A DNA stretch of 64,000 nucleotides. It comes from Corynebacterium silvaticum (lineage in GTDB: Bacteria; Actinomycetota; Actinomycetes; Mycobacteriales; Mycobacteriaceae). The position numbers were made by a program, and so were the translations under genes. The notes beneath the pieces were generated by a model. It had not been told where the DNA came from and did not search any database. It saw only the letters and a program-made list of their open reading frames with translations. Shown in pieces: positions 36,288 through 47,600 of this stretch (position 1 is the stretch's first letter; every line of letters begins with the position of its first letter). The DNA lies in the NCBI RefSeq assembly GCF_004382825.2, contig NZ_SDQO02000002.1, forward strand, positions 62,001 to 126,000. The letters are read 5' to 3'.

Positions 36288-36602
36288 ATGACTTCCTATC
36301 TTTATGTGAGAACACTAATGTCTATCCCCGGAGTGGGAACGAGCAACCATATTGCCGAGTTAGAACCCACCAGCACCACCGAATGTCGCTTGCACCGACT
36401 CCTAGAGGTGGATCCCTCCAATAGCGTCTGCGGGGCAGCCCATGGTGGGACGGTCGTGGGGATGGCGGCACCACCACAAAACACAGTCCCACATCCAGAA
36501 AGCTATGCAAACTTTCCTGACATTGAAACCGCATACTTATCATCAGAAGAATTTGAATCATTGTGGGCTGAGGCAAGAGCCAAATTCCCTGAATTACGCT
36601 GA
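36288..36602 (+). CDS. Conserved-looking hypothetical protein, 104 residues
   Basis: It has a good ribosome-binding site (CAGGAGAACCCC before ATG), is separated from the transporter by 24 bases and is followed by a strong terminator, so it is probably a real gene in that transcript. It starts MTSYLYVRTLMSIPGVG, has no signal peptide or membrane segment, and ends with an acidic helix-like region (SEEFESLWAEARAKFPEL). No domain is recognised. Confidence 0.6.
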   Translation: MTSYLYVRTLMSIPGVGTSNHIAELEPTSTTECRLHRLLEVDPSNSVCGAAHGGTVVGMAAPPQNTVPHPESYANFPDIETAYLSSEEFESLWAEARAKFPELR

Positions 36603-36615
36603 GCTACACTGGGAC

Positions 36616-36662
36616 AAAACCGGCTTTCCCACCTACGCATCAGAGGTGGGAAAGCCGGTTTT
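36616..36662. terminator. Bidirectional terminator
   Basis: Perfect 19-base arms (36616-36634 and 36644-36662) around nine bases, with four A before and four T after. It separates the transporter/hypothetical unit from the convergent brnFE-like genes. Confidence 0.9.
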
Positions 36663-36689
36663 GATATATCGAAAAAGGGGGAGAACAGT

Positions 36690-37058
36690 TCACCACACCA
36701 GGTTGACCAGAATCATATAGAAAACTGTTCCACCGATAATGGATAGACCGCAGTCTCTCCGCCACCAATGCACAAGCAACGTAGCAACCGTGGCGATGAG
36801 CGCAGGCACAAGACCTCCCGTGGCACCCCGCGCAGCAGAAAGCGTATACATAACTAACACCACCATCACACCCACAGGCATGGTCATCGCGAGCATGGAC
36901 ATCAACGCACTGCCCTTAAGCAGCTTAACCGCAGAGAAGGGGAGCCACCGAAGCATAAAAGTGATCACAGCAACCGGCAGGAGCACGAGGACAACAGAGG
37001 AAAGCGTGACGCCCTCGGGTAGCCCCAACTGAGCAAGCGTCATTTCTTCACCTTCCAT
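36690..37058 (-). CDS. brnE: Branched-chain amino acid exporter small subunit (AzlD/BrnE-like)
   Basis: 122 residues and four hydrophobic segments in the AzlD pattern. MLRWLPFSAVKLLKG (~35-50) is the typical loop, followed by LAMTMPVGVMVVLVMYTL. It works with the large subunit encoded just upstream, which it overlaps by 19 bases. In C. glutamicum BrnFE exports isoleucine, leucine, valine and methionine. The symbol is assigned by family and gene pair. No Lrp-like regulator gene is adjacent here, unlike C. glutamicum. Confidence 0.8.
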   Translation of the reverse strand: MEGEEMTLAQLGLPEGVTLSSVVLVLLPVAVITFMLRWLPFSAVKLLKGSALMSMLAMTMPVGVMVVLVMYTLSAARGATGGLVPALIATVATLLVHWWRRDCGLSIIGGTVFYMILVNLVW

Positions 37059-37759
37059 GTCAGTGCAGCATCCAAGCGTGGTTGCGCGCTACGAATGAAC
37101 AACAAAAGGAAATAGGCGACGAGCGCAATGATGAGCATCTTCTGAGTGGAGATCAGGGCAGCGATGACAGATAGGACAATGGCAAAAAATGGCAGCGACC
37201 AATCTTGGTTGTTGCGAAATGCCTCCCAGGCCAGCACCACAAAAAGCGCCGTGAGGGCGAACTCCATTCCCTGAATCCCTTGGGGGAGAGCCACCCCAGC
37301 CAGCGTCCCGACAACGCCCGACAAAACCCACAGAACGTGACAAAAGACCTGAATAGTCAACAGTCGCACACTAGAGATATTCCCTGCCTCGGGGCGAGCC
37401 GAGACGATCGCATAGGCCTCGTCGGTAAGCGAATATGTGGAATACACTCTACCGATAACTGATGTAATCCGGTGGCGCGGATACGTTAAGCCATAAAAGA
37501 TATGGCGGAAATTCACCATAAAAGCTGTGATCGCTGCCGATACGGGACCTGCTCCACCTGTGACGAGCGTCAGCGCAAGGAATTCCATTGAGCCCGCGTA
37601 GATCACGATGGAAAAAATTGGCGCCCACCACCAGGCAAATCCTGATTGCGTCACCAACAAACCAAAAGCAAGCCCCAGGGGGACGAGTCCTAATGCAACC
37701 GCCCAGGATTCTTTAATCCCGGCCCGAATTTCGGACGATGTTTCACGTGAAACCATCAC
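37040..37759 (-). CDS. brnF: Branched-chain amino acid exporter large subunit (AzlC/BrnF-like)
   Basis: 239 residues with six to seven hydrophobic segments. Family blocks are LGLVPLGLAFGLLVTQSGF, IYAGSMEFLALTLVTGGAG, FMVNFRHIFYGLTYPRHR and YSLTDEAYAIVSARPE. It is the main exporter chain, with the 3' end overlapping brnE. The N-terminus MMVSRETSSEIR is unusual because a parS site covers the start: its sequence encodes VSRET. Either of two consecutive ATG codons may start the gene. ParB bound here would sit on the start region, so expression might respond to ParB occupancy (inference). Confidence 0.85.
   Translation of the reverse strand: MMVSRETSSEIRAGIKESWAVALGLVPLGLAFGLLVTQSGFAWWWAPIFSIVIYAGSMEFLALTLVTGGAGPVSAAITAFMVNFRHIFYGLTYPRHRITSVIGRVYSTYSLTDEAYAIVSARPEAGNISSVRLLTIQVFCHVLWVLSGVVGTLAGVALPQGIQGMEFALTALFVVLAWEAFRNNQDWSLPFFAIVLSVIAALISTQKMLIIALVAYFLLLFIRSAQPRLDAALTWKVKK
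37739..37754. other. parS: parS site overlapping the brnF start
   Basis: TGTTTCACGTGAAACC is a 15 of 16 match. It lies within the first codons of brnF, about 21 kb from dnaA. Confidence 0.88.
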
Positions 37760-37904
37760 AACCTCTTTTTATTAACATTCCTCCAGAAAAGGCGAACACC
37801 AAGGAGATACGGATAGAAGAAACTGAGTGCCTAGCCCTCTATGGAGCGCGGCACTTATGAGAGAAAACTCAAGAAAAAACAGATGTATCACCCTAAGTAA
37901 AAAC

Positions 37905-38501
37905 TTAGTTTTCGGATACGCCCATAGGATACGTCGAATACAAGGGGAGCGGCATCGGCTGGCGCCTCATTACGTCACCCCAAACGTCCACACTTCCAGC
38001 AGCAGTCACGTCGGAGGACAATGCAGGCGCTACATACCATTCGCCTTTTTCAATCTCCTCATTCAGTTGACCGGGCTCCCACTCTGCATAACCAGCAAAA
38101 AGACGCAGACCCGAGAGATCGTCCGCTACATTTTCTGGTTGCGTACGCAGATCCACGTGCACCAGTCGATTAGCCAGCCGATTGAAATGCGGGTGCGCAG
38201 CAATGTCCACCCCCGGGGCGGTGACCCCTATCCCTACCACTCCCTGCTGGTTGAGGGGACCGCCAATGTAAAGAGCCTGGAGCTTAGACGCTAAGGGGGC
38301 CCATTCCGGCATAACGTTAAACACGGCAACGTCACTCCGCGAGGCAAGGTTCACACCAAACGTCGTGACCTCATTGTGCTCAAGAATCAGAATGACATTC
38401 CGCGCAAACACGGAACTTTCCATGGAAGGCGCCGCTATAAGCAGCATTCCCGGAGCAGGTTCATTCCGCTCCATAGCGTTGAATAACCGGTCTGCATACA
38501 T
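37905..38501 (-). CDS. YqgE/AlgH family protein (UPF0301)
   Basis: 198 residues. PAPGMLLIAAPSMESSVFARNVILILEHNEVTTFGVNLA at the N-terminus and LYIGGPLNQQGVVGIGV near residue 77 are the UPF0301 signatures; LRLFAGYAEWEPGQLNEEI near 130 is the third. It is an alpha/beta cytoplasmic protein; its role is not established. It ends 25 bases before the CCA-adding enzyme in the same direction of transcription order (CCA gene downstream on the plus map, minus strand). In related actinobacteria a homologue also lies near pcnA. Confidence 0.88.
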   Translation of the reverse strand: MYADRLFNAMERNEPAPGMLLIAAPSMESSVFARNVILILEHNEVTTFGVNLASRSDVAVFNVMPEWAPLASKLQALYIGGPLNQQGVVGIGVTAPGVDIAAHPHFNRLANRLVHVDLRTQPENVADDLSGLRLFAGYAEWEPGQLNEEIEKGEWYVAPALSSDVTAAGSVDVWGDVMRRQPMPLPLYSTYPMGVSEN

Positions 38502-38526
38502 GTCTCACGCCTTCCTTATTTTTCTT

Positions 38527-40140
38527 CTACTTTGTCGACCCAGTTGTGTCGGCAGCATTGTGGTTTTTCGACCACCATGCTGTGAGTTCCGCGATAGCTT
38601 CTTCCCGTCCCAAAGGGCCACGCTCCAACCGTAGTTCTTTGAGGAAAGACCATGCTTTACCCACGTCAGGTCCGGGTTTAAGGCCAAGTAGCGTCATAAT
38701 CTCGTTTCCGTCGAGATCAGGGCGCACCCGCTGAAGATCTTCTCGCTCCGCAATCTCCGCGATGCGTTCTTCTAGGTGATCGTATGTCCGATGAAGCCGA
38801 GCCGCCTTCTTTTTGTTACGCGTTGTGCAATCTGCACGGACAAGCTTATGCAGCTTGGATAGCAGGGGACCAGCATCCGTTACGTATCGACGTACAGCGG
38901 AATCCGTCCATTCCCCCTCATTGAACCCGTGGAACCGCATATGCAGCCGGATGAGGTCGCTCACATCATTCACCATCTGCTTAGAGTATTTAAGCGTGCG
39001 CATGCGTGCTCGCATGATCCTGGCACCCACGATCTCGTGGTGATGAAAGCTCACTTTCCCCTCATCATTAAAAGCCCGGGTGTCCGGCTTGCCGCAATCG
39101 TGCATGAGGGAGGCCCATCTCAGCACCACGTCGGGGCCGTCCTCCTCCTGTTCCATCGCCTGACGCAGTACCGTAAGCGAATGCAGGTACACATCCTTGT
39201 GCTGCCGGTGCTCGTCTTGGGTAAGCCGTAGCGCTGGAATTTCCGGAATAATACGCGCGGCAAGCCCCGTATCCACCATGAGGTCAATGCCGTCCCATGG
39301 CGCCCGCCCGCAGAGTAATTTATCCAGCTCCACCTGTACTCGTTCGACGGTAATGCGATCGATCTGATCCGCCATCTGCGTCATGGCATTGCAGACGCGA
39401 TCCGCGACAGAAAATTCCAGTTGGGAGACAAACCTGGCGGCGCGAAGCATACGCAGTGGATCGTCGTTAAAGCTTTGCTCCGGAGCGGAAGGCGTATCCA
39501 AGATGCCTTCTACCAGGTCATCCATGCCGTTAACCGGGTCATGGAACGTCATGTCACCAGTGGGGTGTATCTCTACAGCCATGGCGTTGACTCGGAAGTC
39601 CCTACGGATAAGGTCGCCCTCTAATGTGTCACCAAATTGCACTTCCGGGTTTCTCGTTTTCCCGTCGTACACGTCTGAACGAAACGTGGTGATCTCGATT
39701 TGTTGCCCGTCTTTTTCTGCGGACACCGTTCCAAAATCGATTCCGGTATCCCACACCACAGGTGTGTAGTCGTTGAGGATCTCCATCACGGTCTCTGGTC
39801 GAGCGTCGGTGGTGAAGTCCAAATCATTGCCCAACTCGTCAAGGAGAGCATCACGCACGGAACCTCCTACGAGGTAAAGGCGATGCCCACGGTCTTGAAA
39901 AAGCTGCGCGAGGGGGGCCAACAGGGGAGAAAGACCCGCCAATGTGTGCTGCGCACGAGCAAGAAGCTCAATGCGGTTCGGCGAATCGCTCGCCGAGGAG
40001 TTCTCGGCAGTATTCTCAGCAGCGTTGGCATTACAGGGGGCAACAGAGGACGCGGCGGAGGATGGGTTCACTATCCCTACGGTGTGCGAACCATTATTAG
40101 TAATGGTTGTGTGCTGCTTACTCTGTGAATTCACGCGCAT
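38527..40140 (-). CDS. cca: CCA tRNA nucleotidyltransferase
   Basis: 537 residues. The class II polymerase-beta nucleotidyltransferase core has YLVGGSVRDALLDELGNDLDFTTDA (metal-binding DLD, ~89-112) and DLIRRDFRVNAMAVE. An HD domain follows (HSLTVLRQ, LMHDCGKPDTR, FHHHEIVGARIM). It adds or repairs the 3' CCA of tRNA. The first ~55 residues are Ser/Ala/Asn-rich and disordered; the family core starts near LARAQHTL, so a later start cannot be excluded. It is the pcnA homologue of the mycobacterial origin region and divergent from the nudix gene. Confidence 0.92.
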   Translation of the reverse strand: MRVNSQSKQHTTITNNGSHTVGIVNPSSAASSVAPCNANAAENTAENSSASDSPNRIELLARAQHTLAGLSPLLAPLAQLFQDRGHRLYLVGGSVRDALLDELGNDLDFTTDARPETVMEILNDYTPVVWDTGIDFGTVSAEKDGQQIEITTFRSDVYDGKTRNPEVQFGDTLEGDLIRRDFRVNAMAVEIHPTGDMTFHDPVNGMDDLVEGILDTPSAPEQSFNDDPLRMLRAARFVSQLEFSVADRVCNAMTQMADQIDRITVERVQVELDKLLCGRAPWDGIDLMVDTGLAARIIPEIPALRLTQDEHRQHKDVYLHSLTVLRQAMEQEEDGPDVVLRWASLMHDCGKPDTRAFNDEGKVSFHHHEIVGARIMRARMRTLKYSKQMVNDVSDLIRLHMRFHGFNEGEWTDSAVRRYVTDAGPLLSKLHKLVRADCTTRNKKKAARLHRTYDHLEERIAEIAEREDLQRVRPDLDGNEIMTLLGLKPGPDVGKAWSFLKELRLERGPLGREEAIAELTAWWSKNHNAADTTGSTK

Positions 40141-40590
40141 GAGTCTACCTGTTCGGTTCCGCTACCATGATTCCTCCACAATGCACCCCAGCTAGACGAC
40201 GCTAACCGCACACCCACCTCGCACATCGCCAAGGGGCTTTGAGACACGTTAATCCGCCAACTTCCTTCTATATGTAAGGAATACACAGGGGGATACACCT
40301 CCGTATTCTCCGCTTTTGGAAAATACGATCGGTTTTTTACCCAACGCATCACATCCAAATGCGTAATCACTCACTTATAGTTGCTAAAGTTATGGTGATC
40401 ACGTCTGCATTTTTTCGCGTCTTCAACAGATTTTTCCCACCTTTTTGGGTCAAGAAACCCACTTTCTGCGCCATCTGTTAGCTAGACGTATGGCTAAATA
40501 CGCCGCAAAAGCTGGCCACGATTACTCTTTTCTTTTAAAGAAGCGGTTCATAGGTACCTTCTCAAGGTTGAAAAGGATACGATCAGCGAG
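40141..40590. other. 450-bp divergent intergenic region, no gene recognised
   Basis: Between the CCA enzyme and the NUDIX gene. It must carry both promoters. There are T-rich stretches around 40400-40440. No supported small gene, parS site or riboswitch was found. AAAAGGATACG at ~40572 may serve as ribosome-binding site for the plus-strand gene. Confidence 0.5.
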
Positions 40591-41685
40591 ATGAGCGATA
40601 ACGAACAGTCGCGCCCGAGTTCGGTGAATTCTACGGAATCCACCGCGCCACGGCGCAGAAGACGCACGCGGTCACGCCGTTTTGGCAGTGATCAGACGGG
40701 GCGCTCTTCGCAGTCACAACGAACTGCAGAAGGGGGCCGTACCTCTGCGACCCAGCAGCCGGGGGCAAAGCGCGCTGACTCAAAGCGCAGCGCTAACGCT
40801 CAGGCTTCTGGTGAGGGGCGCGCGTCGAAAAGCAAAAATAGCTCGTCTCAAGAAAACGCTAGCGGTGCTTCTTCCCGCGGACGGAAAACTAACGACGCCA
40901 ACAAGTCCACCAAGTCCCGTAAAACCGGCTCGCGCTCGGCTGCTGCGCGCAACACCGCAAAACGCAAGGAGAATCAAGGCACAGCCGCACCGCAAGGAAA
41001 CGAGTCGGCAGATAATGAGTCGCGCGCTTCTCGACGTAAGCGCTGCACGAGGACAGGGCAGCGCACCGCTCAGCGCTCCACGTCCACACCGGAGAATAAG
41101 CGTCGCCGGCGTCGGCCACACAACACTAATCGCTCTAGAAATAGCCGCGCCAGTCTCCGTAACCAGTATCAGACATCCAAGATAAACACGCGCGATGAAA
41201 CCTCTGCGGGCGGTCTGGTGATCTCTGGACTCGCTGAGGCGGTTGATAGCAATAATAACGTTGACCTTTCCCGTATTTATGTGGCGCTCATCGGGCGACT
41301 CGATAGGAGAGGCCGCCTTTTGTGGTCCATGCCTAAGGGGCACGTGGAACCCGGTGAAGACAAAGGAAAGACCGCCGAGCGCGAGGTCTGGGAAGAAACC
41401 GGAATCCACGGTGAAGTTTTCGCGGATCTGGGCACGATTGACTATTGGTTTGTGTCTGAGGGCGTGCGTATTCATAAGACGGTTCATCACCATCTGCTGC
41501 GATACGTCGATGGTGATCTCAACGATGAAGATCCAGAAGTTACTGAGGTCTCGTGGATCCCAGCCAACGAACTCATTGAGCATTTTGCCTACGCCGACGA
41601 GCGTAAGCTGGCCCGCATCGCGCACGATTTAATCCCAGAATATGCCATCAAAGAGAAGGCAGAGGGAAGGAAAACCCCGCGGTGA
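40591..41685 (+). CDS. NUDIX hydrolase with long basic N-terminal extension (MutT4-like)
   Basis: 364 residues. The first ~195 are low-complexity, rich in Arg, Ser, Thr and Ala ([16 protein letters not shown] and [15 protein letters not shown]), probably disordered and nucleic-acid or envelope interacting. The C-terminal domain (~205-355) is NUDIX with the full box GHVEPGE then REVWEETGI. It hydrolyses a nucleoside diphosphate-X compound; the exact substrate is unknown. It occupies the place of M. tuberculosis Rv3908 (mutT4) in this conserved block. The stop overlaps the next start as GTGA, giving coupled translation. Confidence 0.88.
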   Translation: MSDNEQSRPSSVNSTESTAPRRRRRTRSRRFGSDQTGRSSQSQRTAEGGRTSATQQPGAKRADSKRSANAQASGEGRASKSKNSSSQENASGASSRGRKTNDANKSTKSRKTGSRSAAARNTAKRKENQGTAAPQGNESADNESRASRRKRCTRTGQRTAQRSTSTPENKRRRRRPHNTNRSRNSRASLRNQYQTSKINTRDETSAGGLVISGLAEAVDSNNNVDLSRIYVALIGRLDRRGRLLWSMPKGHVEPGEDKGKTAEREVWEETGIHGEVFADLGTIDYWFVSEGVRIHKTVHHHLLRYVDGDLNDEDPEVTEVSWIPANELIEHFAYADERKLARIAHDLIPEYAIKEKAEGRKTPR

Positions 41686-44552
41686 GCACCATCAAACTCA
41701 CCCACACCACCTCACTCAGCGGCCATAGGAATGCCAGCACCGCTGAGCTTTTGGCGACGCCTCACTCACGCCGAGCCACCGACATGGGAGTCTTTCCGCT
41801 CTCCCTGCTGTCGCGCACTGGGGCGGCGTTGCTGACTCTCGCCTTATGCAGTGCCACGCTCACTCATGCGCCGCAAGCTGCCGCAGATCCGCTTCCGTTA
41901 TCTCCCATGGGGCCGACGTCGCATCGTTGGACCAATCCGGATGTGCGATCAATCGACGTGAACGCCAAGGTCAAGGTTCAGATCCTCAAAGTCGATTCCC
42001 ACGTCCAGCTCGGCGAAAAGATACATCTTTCGCTTCGCATCATCAATAACTCTGATTCTCCAATCGATCAGAGTTCCGCAAAAATTGTGGCCCGTCACGC
42101 CGATGCAGAGCCCACCGTCGCTGGTGCCCGCACTGTGCTTGCTGCAGCACCTTCCTCCTACCCATACCTTGCGAGTCCGATACCAATTCAGTCGAAGATT
42201 GCGCCCGATAGCTCCAAAGACATAGATGTCAGCATAGATACCGGGGCAGCGGAGCCCGGGGGACTACAGCTGCGTTCTGCCGGTGTCTATCCCATATTGA
42301 TCGGACTGCATGACGCCTCCAACAGCGTCTACAGCACACAGCGATTCCTACTGTCTGCGTCCGATACGAATAAGTCTGAGGGCGCGACACCGGACCCGAA
42401 GCAACTCAGCATGGTCCTGCCGATCACTGCGGAGGTCGATATCGTTGGCGGGGAAACGGGCGAGGCCCCCGAACGCGCCCCTCTCATTATGCGTTCGGAA
42501 GCATTGACTGAAGAGATTGCGCATGGTGGCCGCTTAGATCGGCTTCTCGACGCCTACCTCGCCGCCCGCACTGTAACGCCAGAGATCAGCACGGCGAGTT
42601 GCTTAGCCATCGATCCGCAGTTCCTCGATGTCACCCGACGTATGTCCGAGGGATATAGCGTGGCCTCACAGCGCCCCAGCTCGGTGTCGGAGAATAGACG
42701 TCTCCGCGATTCTTGGAGCATTGAGGACGAAACAGAAAAGTATGTCCCGGGCAAAGGTCAAAAAGCTGCTGCTGAGTGGCTCGCAAAATTAGGGAAAGCC
42801 ACGGAAGGCACCTGCACTGTGGCTATGCCGTGGGCTAATGCTGATCTCAACGCGGTGGCTAAAACCAACAATCCATGGTTGATGCGTGAGGCCCTGCAGC
42901 GTGGCTCTGGCGTCATCAAAGACGTGCTGGGGGTTACCCCGGAATCTAATATCGTGATCCCCGGCGCGGGCTATATCACCGCACAAACTGCAGCCTCCTT
43001 GGGCTGGGCGGATCAAAAGGAAAGCGCGGACGGTACCAAACCTCCGACCACGAGCGACATCAGTGCTGCCTGGGAGGCCACCAAGGCTAAGGAAGCTAAG
43101 TCTCAACCGGATGAAGGTTCCCTCAAGGAATCGCCGGCCAAGGACTCTGAGGCCTCGTTGGATAGCGTCCGTGACTCCGCGGCTCCCACGATCGCACCCA
43201 CTGCGCAAGTCCCTGTTTCTGTCCTTGTCGCGGACAACACGGTGTGGCAGGCCCCCAAGGTAGATCGTTTCGGCCAGCTTGCCGCTGGCGTGCGTTCTGT
43301 GGCGTATCAAGGCTCGTTATCTGCCACGCTTGCCCAGGCATCCCCCAAACCAGTGACGGCGGGATACGGCAACTACGACATTCGCTTTGATTACTCCCTC
43401 GACTCTGAGGCAGCCCGGATGGCTACCGGTGCGGCCGCTATCGATGCCGCTGTTGCGGAAAGCACTCAGCCCACACTGTTGATGATGCCCACGTCGATTA
43501 GGAACCCCAATTCCTGGTTCGAGGCAATTTCTACTTTGCTGCGGGAGAATTCCGCACTGCCGATGACTCTGCGCGACTATGTCACTATGTCGCAGCAACA
43601 GGAAGGTGAGCTTGCTGCACGAACTGCGGCGGCGGCTGCAACGTCGGCAAGCGGCGACGGCTCATCTAACAGCATCTCTAGCAGCGGCCTGGTAGAGGGC
43701 AGATATGGTGCCCCCTATGACGACCCCACAGTGGTCTCAGACACGGAGATCCTGCGGGCACGCCAGCAATCGGATTACACCGACGATCTCACGCGTCTCA
43801 TGATTAACGACGCCGCCATCGCCCTATCGCCTTATAACTTCACTGCGCCATTGCGGCAGGATTTGCTCCGCGCTCTCAGCGTCAACGGACGACGTTCTAT
43901 TAACAGTTTTGACCAGAAGATTGCCCGGGCCACCGCTTTATCCAATGAAAACCGCGATGCGCTCACGGAATTGCGCAGCTCCGTCACATTGTTGTCCCCG
44001 GGCAACGTGTACACCAGGCTTTCTCCATCCTCACCGCTACTTATTGCGGCAAAGAATGGACTTCCGCTTCCTGTCGATGCACGTATTCGCTTCAATGGCC
44101 CTGAAGGCGCGTCGATTAAGGTGAAAGACAGCCTGGTGATTCCGGCAAAGGGATCCATTACTGCGCAGATGATCGCGCAGCTTCCCGACGACGATGACCA
44201 GACTAATCTCAAACTATGGCTGGCTACTCCCACCGGCGCGGCGATCTCCAACCCTGTGACTATCGCGGTGCAAACTCGGTCCGGTTTTGTGGGGCAGTCT
44301 GGTATCGCTCTTACCGTAATCCTAGGACTCTTTGCTCTGCTGTTCTTGCGCTTCTTTGTCAAACGCAAGCGTCATACGCATAGCGAGCCAAAAGCAACAA
44401 CGCGTTCTCTTTCTCCCGCATCAACCACGCGGCGCCCACCCGTACGCAGGCCGCGTCGTCGCAGTGAAGGATCAGTTCGCGATGGCGACCGTACCAGCGG
44501 TGATGCCAACTCGGATGATTCTGGAAACGGTCTTCACTCTCCACGGACATAG
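41682..44552 (+). CDS. Large secreted/membrane-anchored DUF6049-type protein
   Basis: 956 residues from GTG 41682, overlapping the NUDIX stop. A signal sequence lies at ~43-70 ([17 protein letters not shown] then APQAAADP). The long extracytoplasmic part includes an Ig-like strand region ([15 protein letters not shown]). A single C-terminal membrane segment ([19 protein letters not shown], ~900-918) and a basic, Arg-rich cytoplasmic tail follow. It is the equivalent of Rv3909, always next to murJ in actinobacteria, so it probably serves envelope assembly (inference). The N-terminal ~35 residues before the signal are long, so a start at a later ATG (41784, MGVFPLSLL) is possible. Confidence 0.85.
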   Translation: MSTIKLTHTTSLSGHRNASTAELLATPHSRRATDMGVFPLSLLSRTGAALLTLALCSATLTHAPQAAADPLPLSPMGPTSHRWTNPDVRSIDVNAKVKVQILKVDSHVQLGEKIHLSLRIINNSDSPIDQSSAKIVARHADAEPTVAGARTVLAAAPSSYPYLASPIPIQSKIAPDSSKDIDVSIDTGAAEPGGLQLRSAGVYPILIGLHDASNSVYSTQRFLLSASDTNKSEGATPDPKQLSMVLPITAEVDIVGGETGEAPERAPLIMRSEALTEEIAHGGRLDRLLDAYLAARTVTPEISTASCLAIDPQFLDVTRRMSEGYSVASQRPSSVSENRRLRDSWSIEDETEKYVPGKGQKAAAEWLAKLGKATEGTCTVAMPWANADLNAVAKTNNPWLMREALQRGSGVIKDVLGVTPESNIVIPGAGYITAQTAASLGWADQKESADGTKPPTTSDISAAWEATKAKEAKSQPDEGSLKESPAKDSEASLDSVRDSAAPTIAPTAQVPVSVLVADNTVWQAPKVDRFGQLAAGVRSVAYQGSLSATLAQASPKPVTAGYGNYDIRFDYSLDSEAARMATGAAAIDAAVAESTQPTLLMMPTSIRNPNSWFEAISTLLRENSALPMTLRDYVTMSQQQEGELAARTAAAAATSASGDGSSNSISSSGLVEGRYGAPYDDPTVVSDTEILRARQQSDYTDDLTRLMINDAAIALSPYNFTAPLRQDLLRALSVNGRRSINSFDQKIARATALSNENRDALTELRSSVTLLSPGNVYTRLSPSSPLLIAAKNGLPLPVDARIRFNGPEGASIKVKDSLVIPAKGSITAQMIAQLPDDDDQTNLKLWLATPTGAAISNPVTIAVQTRSGFVGQSGIALTVILGLFALLFLRFFVKRKRHTHSEPKATTRSLSPASTTRRPPVRRPRRRSEGSVRDGDRTSGDANSDDSGNGLHSPRT

Positions 44553-44680
44553 TGTAGAGGGAAGACACCACCCCCTTTTTTAAAACAGCTCTCGGGGCTA
44601 TCACCAACGCAATACCGATCGCCCCGATCTTTCCCCTTGACGCCGCATAAGTTTCAGTCCCTCCGACTCGCACGAAGCTT

Positions 44681-47600
44681 ATGGCGGCGACCATAGAAAA
44701 GAAGCAGGATTTCCAGGTGAACTCATCTGAGAGCACACCCCCTAGCAAGGGAACCAGGTACCGCATCGTGCCTCCCGCGGCACCGGCACCAGTCCCCGAG
44801 GCCCGTCCCCGCCACACCAGTTCTTCGGTGCACCCCAGCGAGGATCGCTCCAAATTGGACAAGGACCCCGCTCGTCACTCGGTTGCGGATGCTCCCGGCG
44901 ACAACAGCGCTATGCCTACCGGCCTGAGCGTTCCCTCTGAAGGTGCTAAGCCAGCCGGAGGGGAGGCGTCGGAAAGCCTTGAGCACGAGGCGCAGTCAGC
45001 CTCAGTGGTTACTTTGGATAGGGATGAACAATCCGCCCGCACCGCAGCAGACGGCGCCGCGGATAATTCTGCATCTCAGGCGGGTGAGGACTCACAAAGC
45101 ACAGCCTCTACCAGTGATAATGACGTTGTTCGTTCCACTGGTTCCATGGCCATAGCCACTCTTTTCTCACGCGTTACGGGCTTCCTGCGTACCGTTTTGA
45201 TCTCCACCAGCTTAGGCGGTGCCATCGCCTCGGCATTCAACACCGCAAACACGCTGCCCAACCTCATCACAGAGATTGTGTTGGGCGCCGTTCTCACGTC
45301 TTTGGTGGTCCCCGTTCTTATTCGAGCGGAAAAGGAAGACCCTGATAGGGGAGCCGCATTCATCCGGAGGCTCTTTACCCTCGCGGCAGCGCTACTCGGA
45401 TTGGTCACGATCGGGGCGATTATCGCCGCGCCTTTGCTAAGCCGGCTCATGCTAGGCACAGAGGGCAAGGTCAACATCGTTCAAACCACCAGTTTTGCGT
45501 ATATTTTACTTCCGCAGATCTTCTTCTACGGAATGTTTTCGCTGCTCATGGCAGTGCTTAATACCAAGCAGATCTTTAAGCCTGGAGCGTGGGCGCCGGT
45601 AGCAAACAACATGATCACCATTGCCGTGCTCGTGTTGTACATGCTGCTTCCTGGCGAGCTTGACCCCACGGCTCCTTCTACGATCACTGACCCGCACGTG
45701 CTGCTCCTGGGCCTGGGAACCACGCTGGGTGTTGTTGTGCAGGCGTTGATTATGATTCCGCCGATCCGTCGCGCCGGGATATCGCTCAAACCGCTGTGGG
45801 GCATTGATGAGCGTTTGAAGCAGTTCGGAGGAATGGCCACAGCAATCATTGTTTATGTGGCGATTTCTCAAATCGGTTACATGATCACAACCCGTATTGC
45901 TTCCTTTGCGGATGAGGGCGCACCCAATATTTACCAGCAGCATTGGCTGTTGTTGCAGGTTCCCTACGGCATTATCGGTGTCACGTTGCTTACCGCCATC
46001 ATGCCGCGTCTTTCCCGCAACGCCGCCGATGGTGATGACAAAGCAGTGGTCCGCGATCTGATTATTGGCTCGAAGCTCACCTATATCGCATTAATCCCTA
46101 TCGTCGTCTTTTTCACGGCTTATGGCGAGCGCATCGGCCTCGGGCTTTTTGCTTATCGACGCTTCGACGCCGAGTCTGCAACCATCCTCGGCTGGACGCT
46201 CAGCTTTGCTGCGTTCACGCTGCTGCCTTATGCTCTCGTTCTGCTGCACCTGCGTGTGTTCTATGCCCGAGAAGAGGCATGGACCCCTACGTTTATCATC
46301 GCAGGTATTACCGTCACCAAGATAGTGCTCTCCGTTATTGCGCCACTGGCTGCCACGGATCCCAGCCGAGTAGTGATCCTGCTTGGCGCTGCCAACGGCT
46401 TTGGATTCGTGGCCGGTGCGATCATCGGCGCGATGCTCTTGCGACGCAAGCTTGGAAATCTCGGCGGACGCGAAGTACTAAAAACAAGCACGTGGGCCTT
46501 TATCGCCTCTGGCGCAGGTATCCTCGCGGCGCTGGCGCTGAGCTACGTTCTCGACCAGTTTATGGGCGGCTTGTTTAGCGCCTTGGGCAGCGTCGGAATG
46601 CTTGTTCACCTGGCTATCGTTGGCGTGGTCTTCCTCCTATGCATCGGCCTCGTTCTTTCGCGTTCGGGCCTGGAAGAAGTGGTCAACCTTGGTTACGCGC
46701 TGCAGCGCATCCCAGGTATGAGCCGCTTCATCCACATGCGCGCCCCGCAAAAAGACGACATGGTGCCAACGCGCCAGGCTATCGCCAACGAGGCCCTCGC
46801 TTTCGACGACACCTTCAACGCCACACCAATCCCGGCACCGATGTCTGCCGGTATCGTCCGTGGCCCACGTCTGGTCCCCGGCGCGCAGGTCTCCGATGGT
46901 CGATTCCGTTTGTTGGCAGACCACGGCTCTGTCTCCACTGCTCGTTTCTGGCAGGCTAGGGAAAAGACCACGGGTAGGGAAGTAGCCCTCATCTTCGTGG
47001 ACACGTCAGGGAAAGCTCCACAGGCTCCCGCAACTCCTGCGGCCGCTGCGGGCGAGGCAGCGGAGGTATCGCGTCGTACTCGTGCGCTGGCTAATCTCAA
47101 TCACCCAGCAATCGCGCCAAATATTGAGGTTTTGTCGTATCGCAACGGTTGCCTTGTTGTTGCCGATTGGGTCGCAGGTTCCTCGTTGGCTTCCGTGGCC
47201 AGCGAGCCGGTTAATCCCTATGCTGCCGCCTATGCTTTTGAGCCTCTCAGCCAGGCCGCACAGTTTGCACAAAGTGCTCACACCCCCTTAGGTATTGATA
47301 ACCACGCACGTATCCGTATCAACACAGATGGCATGGCAATTCTTGCATTCCCCGCTGTCTTGTCTGATTCCTCCTACGAACGCGATATGCGCAGTATTCG
47401 TACCGCGTTGGGCACTCTTATTCAAGTGGACACTGCTCCGCAAGAAATCACTGCGCTTCTGCATGTCGACGCCACCGAGCTTCCGCACGCCATCGCAGAT
47501 CTTCCAGATGCCCCCTCTGTTGCCGAGGACCATCTCGTGGTTGAGGAAGAGGCTACTCCTAGGCCTCGAAATACCCCAGGCTTTGGTAGCGCTGGGTTTA

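Noticed and set aside
40780..41625. A 281-codon frame antisense to the NUDIX gene
   Set aside because: The NUDIX box is intact on the plus strand and the antisense product matches nothing; the Arg-rich repeat area creates open frames by chance.
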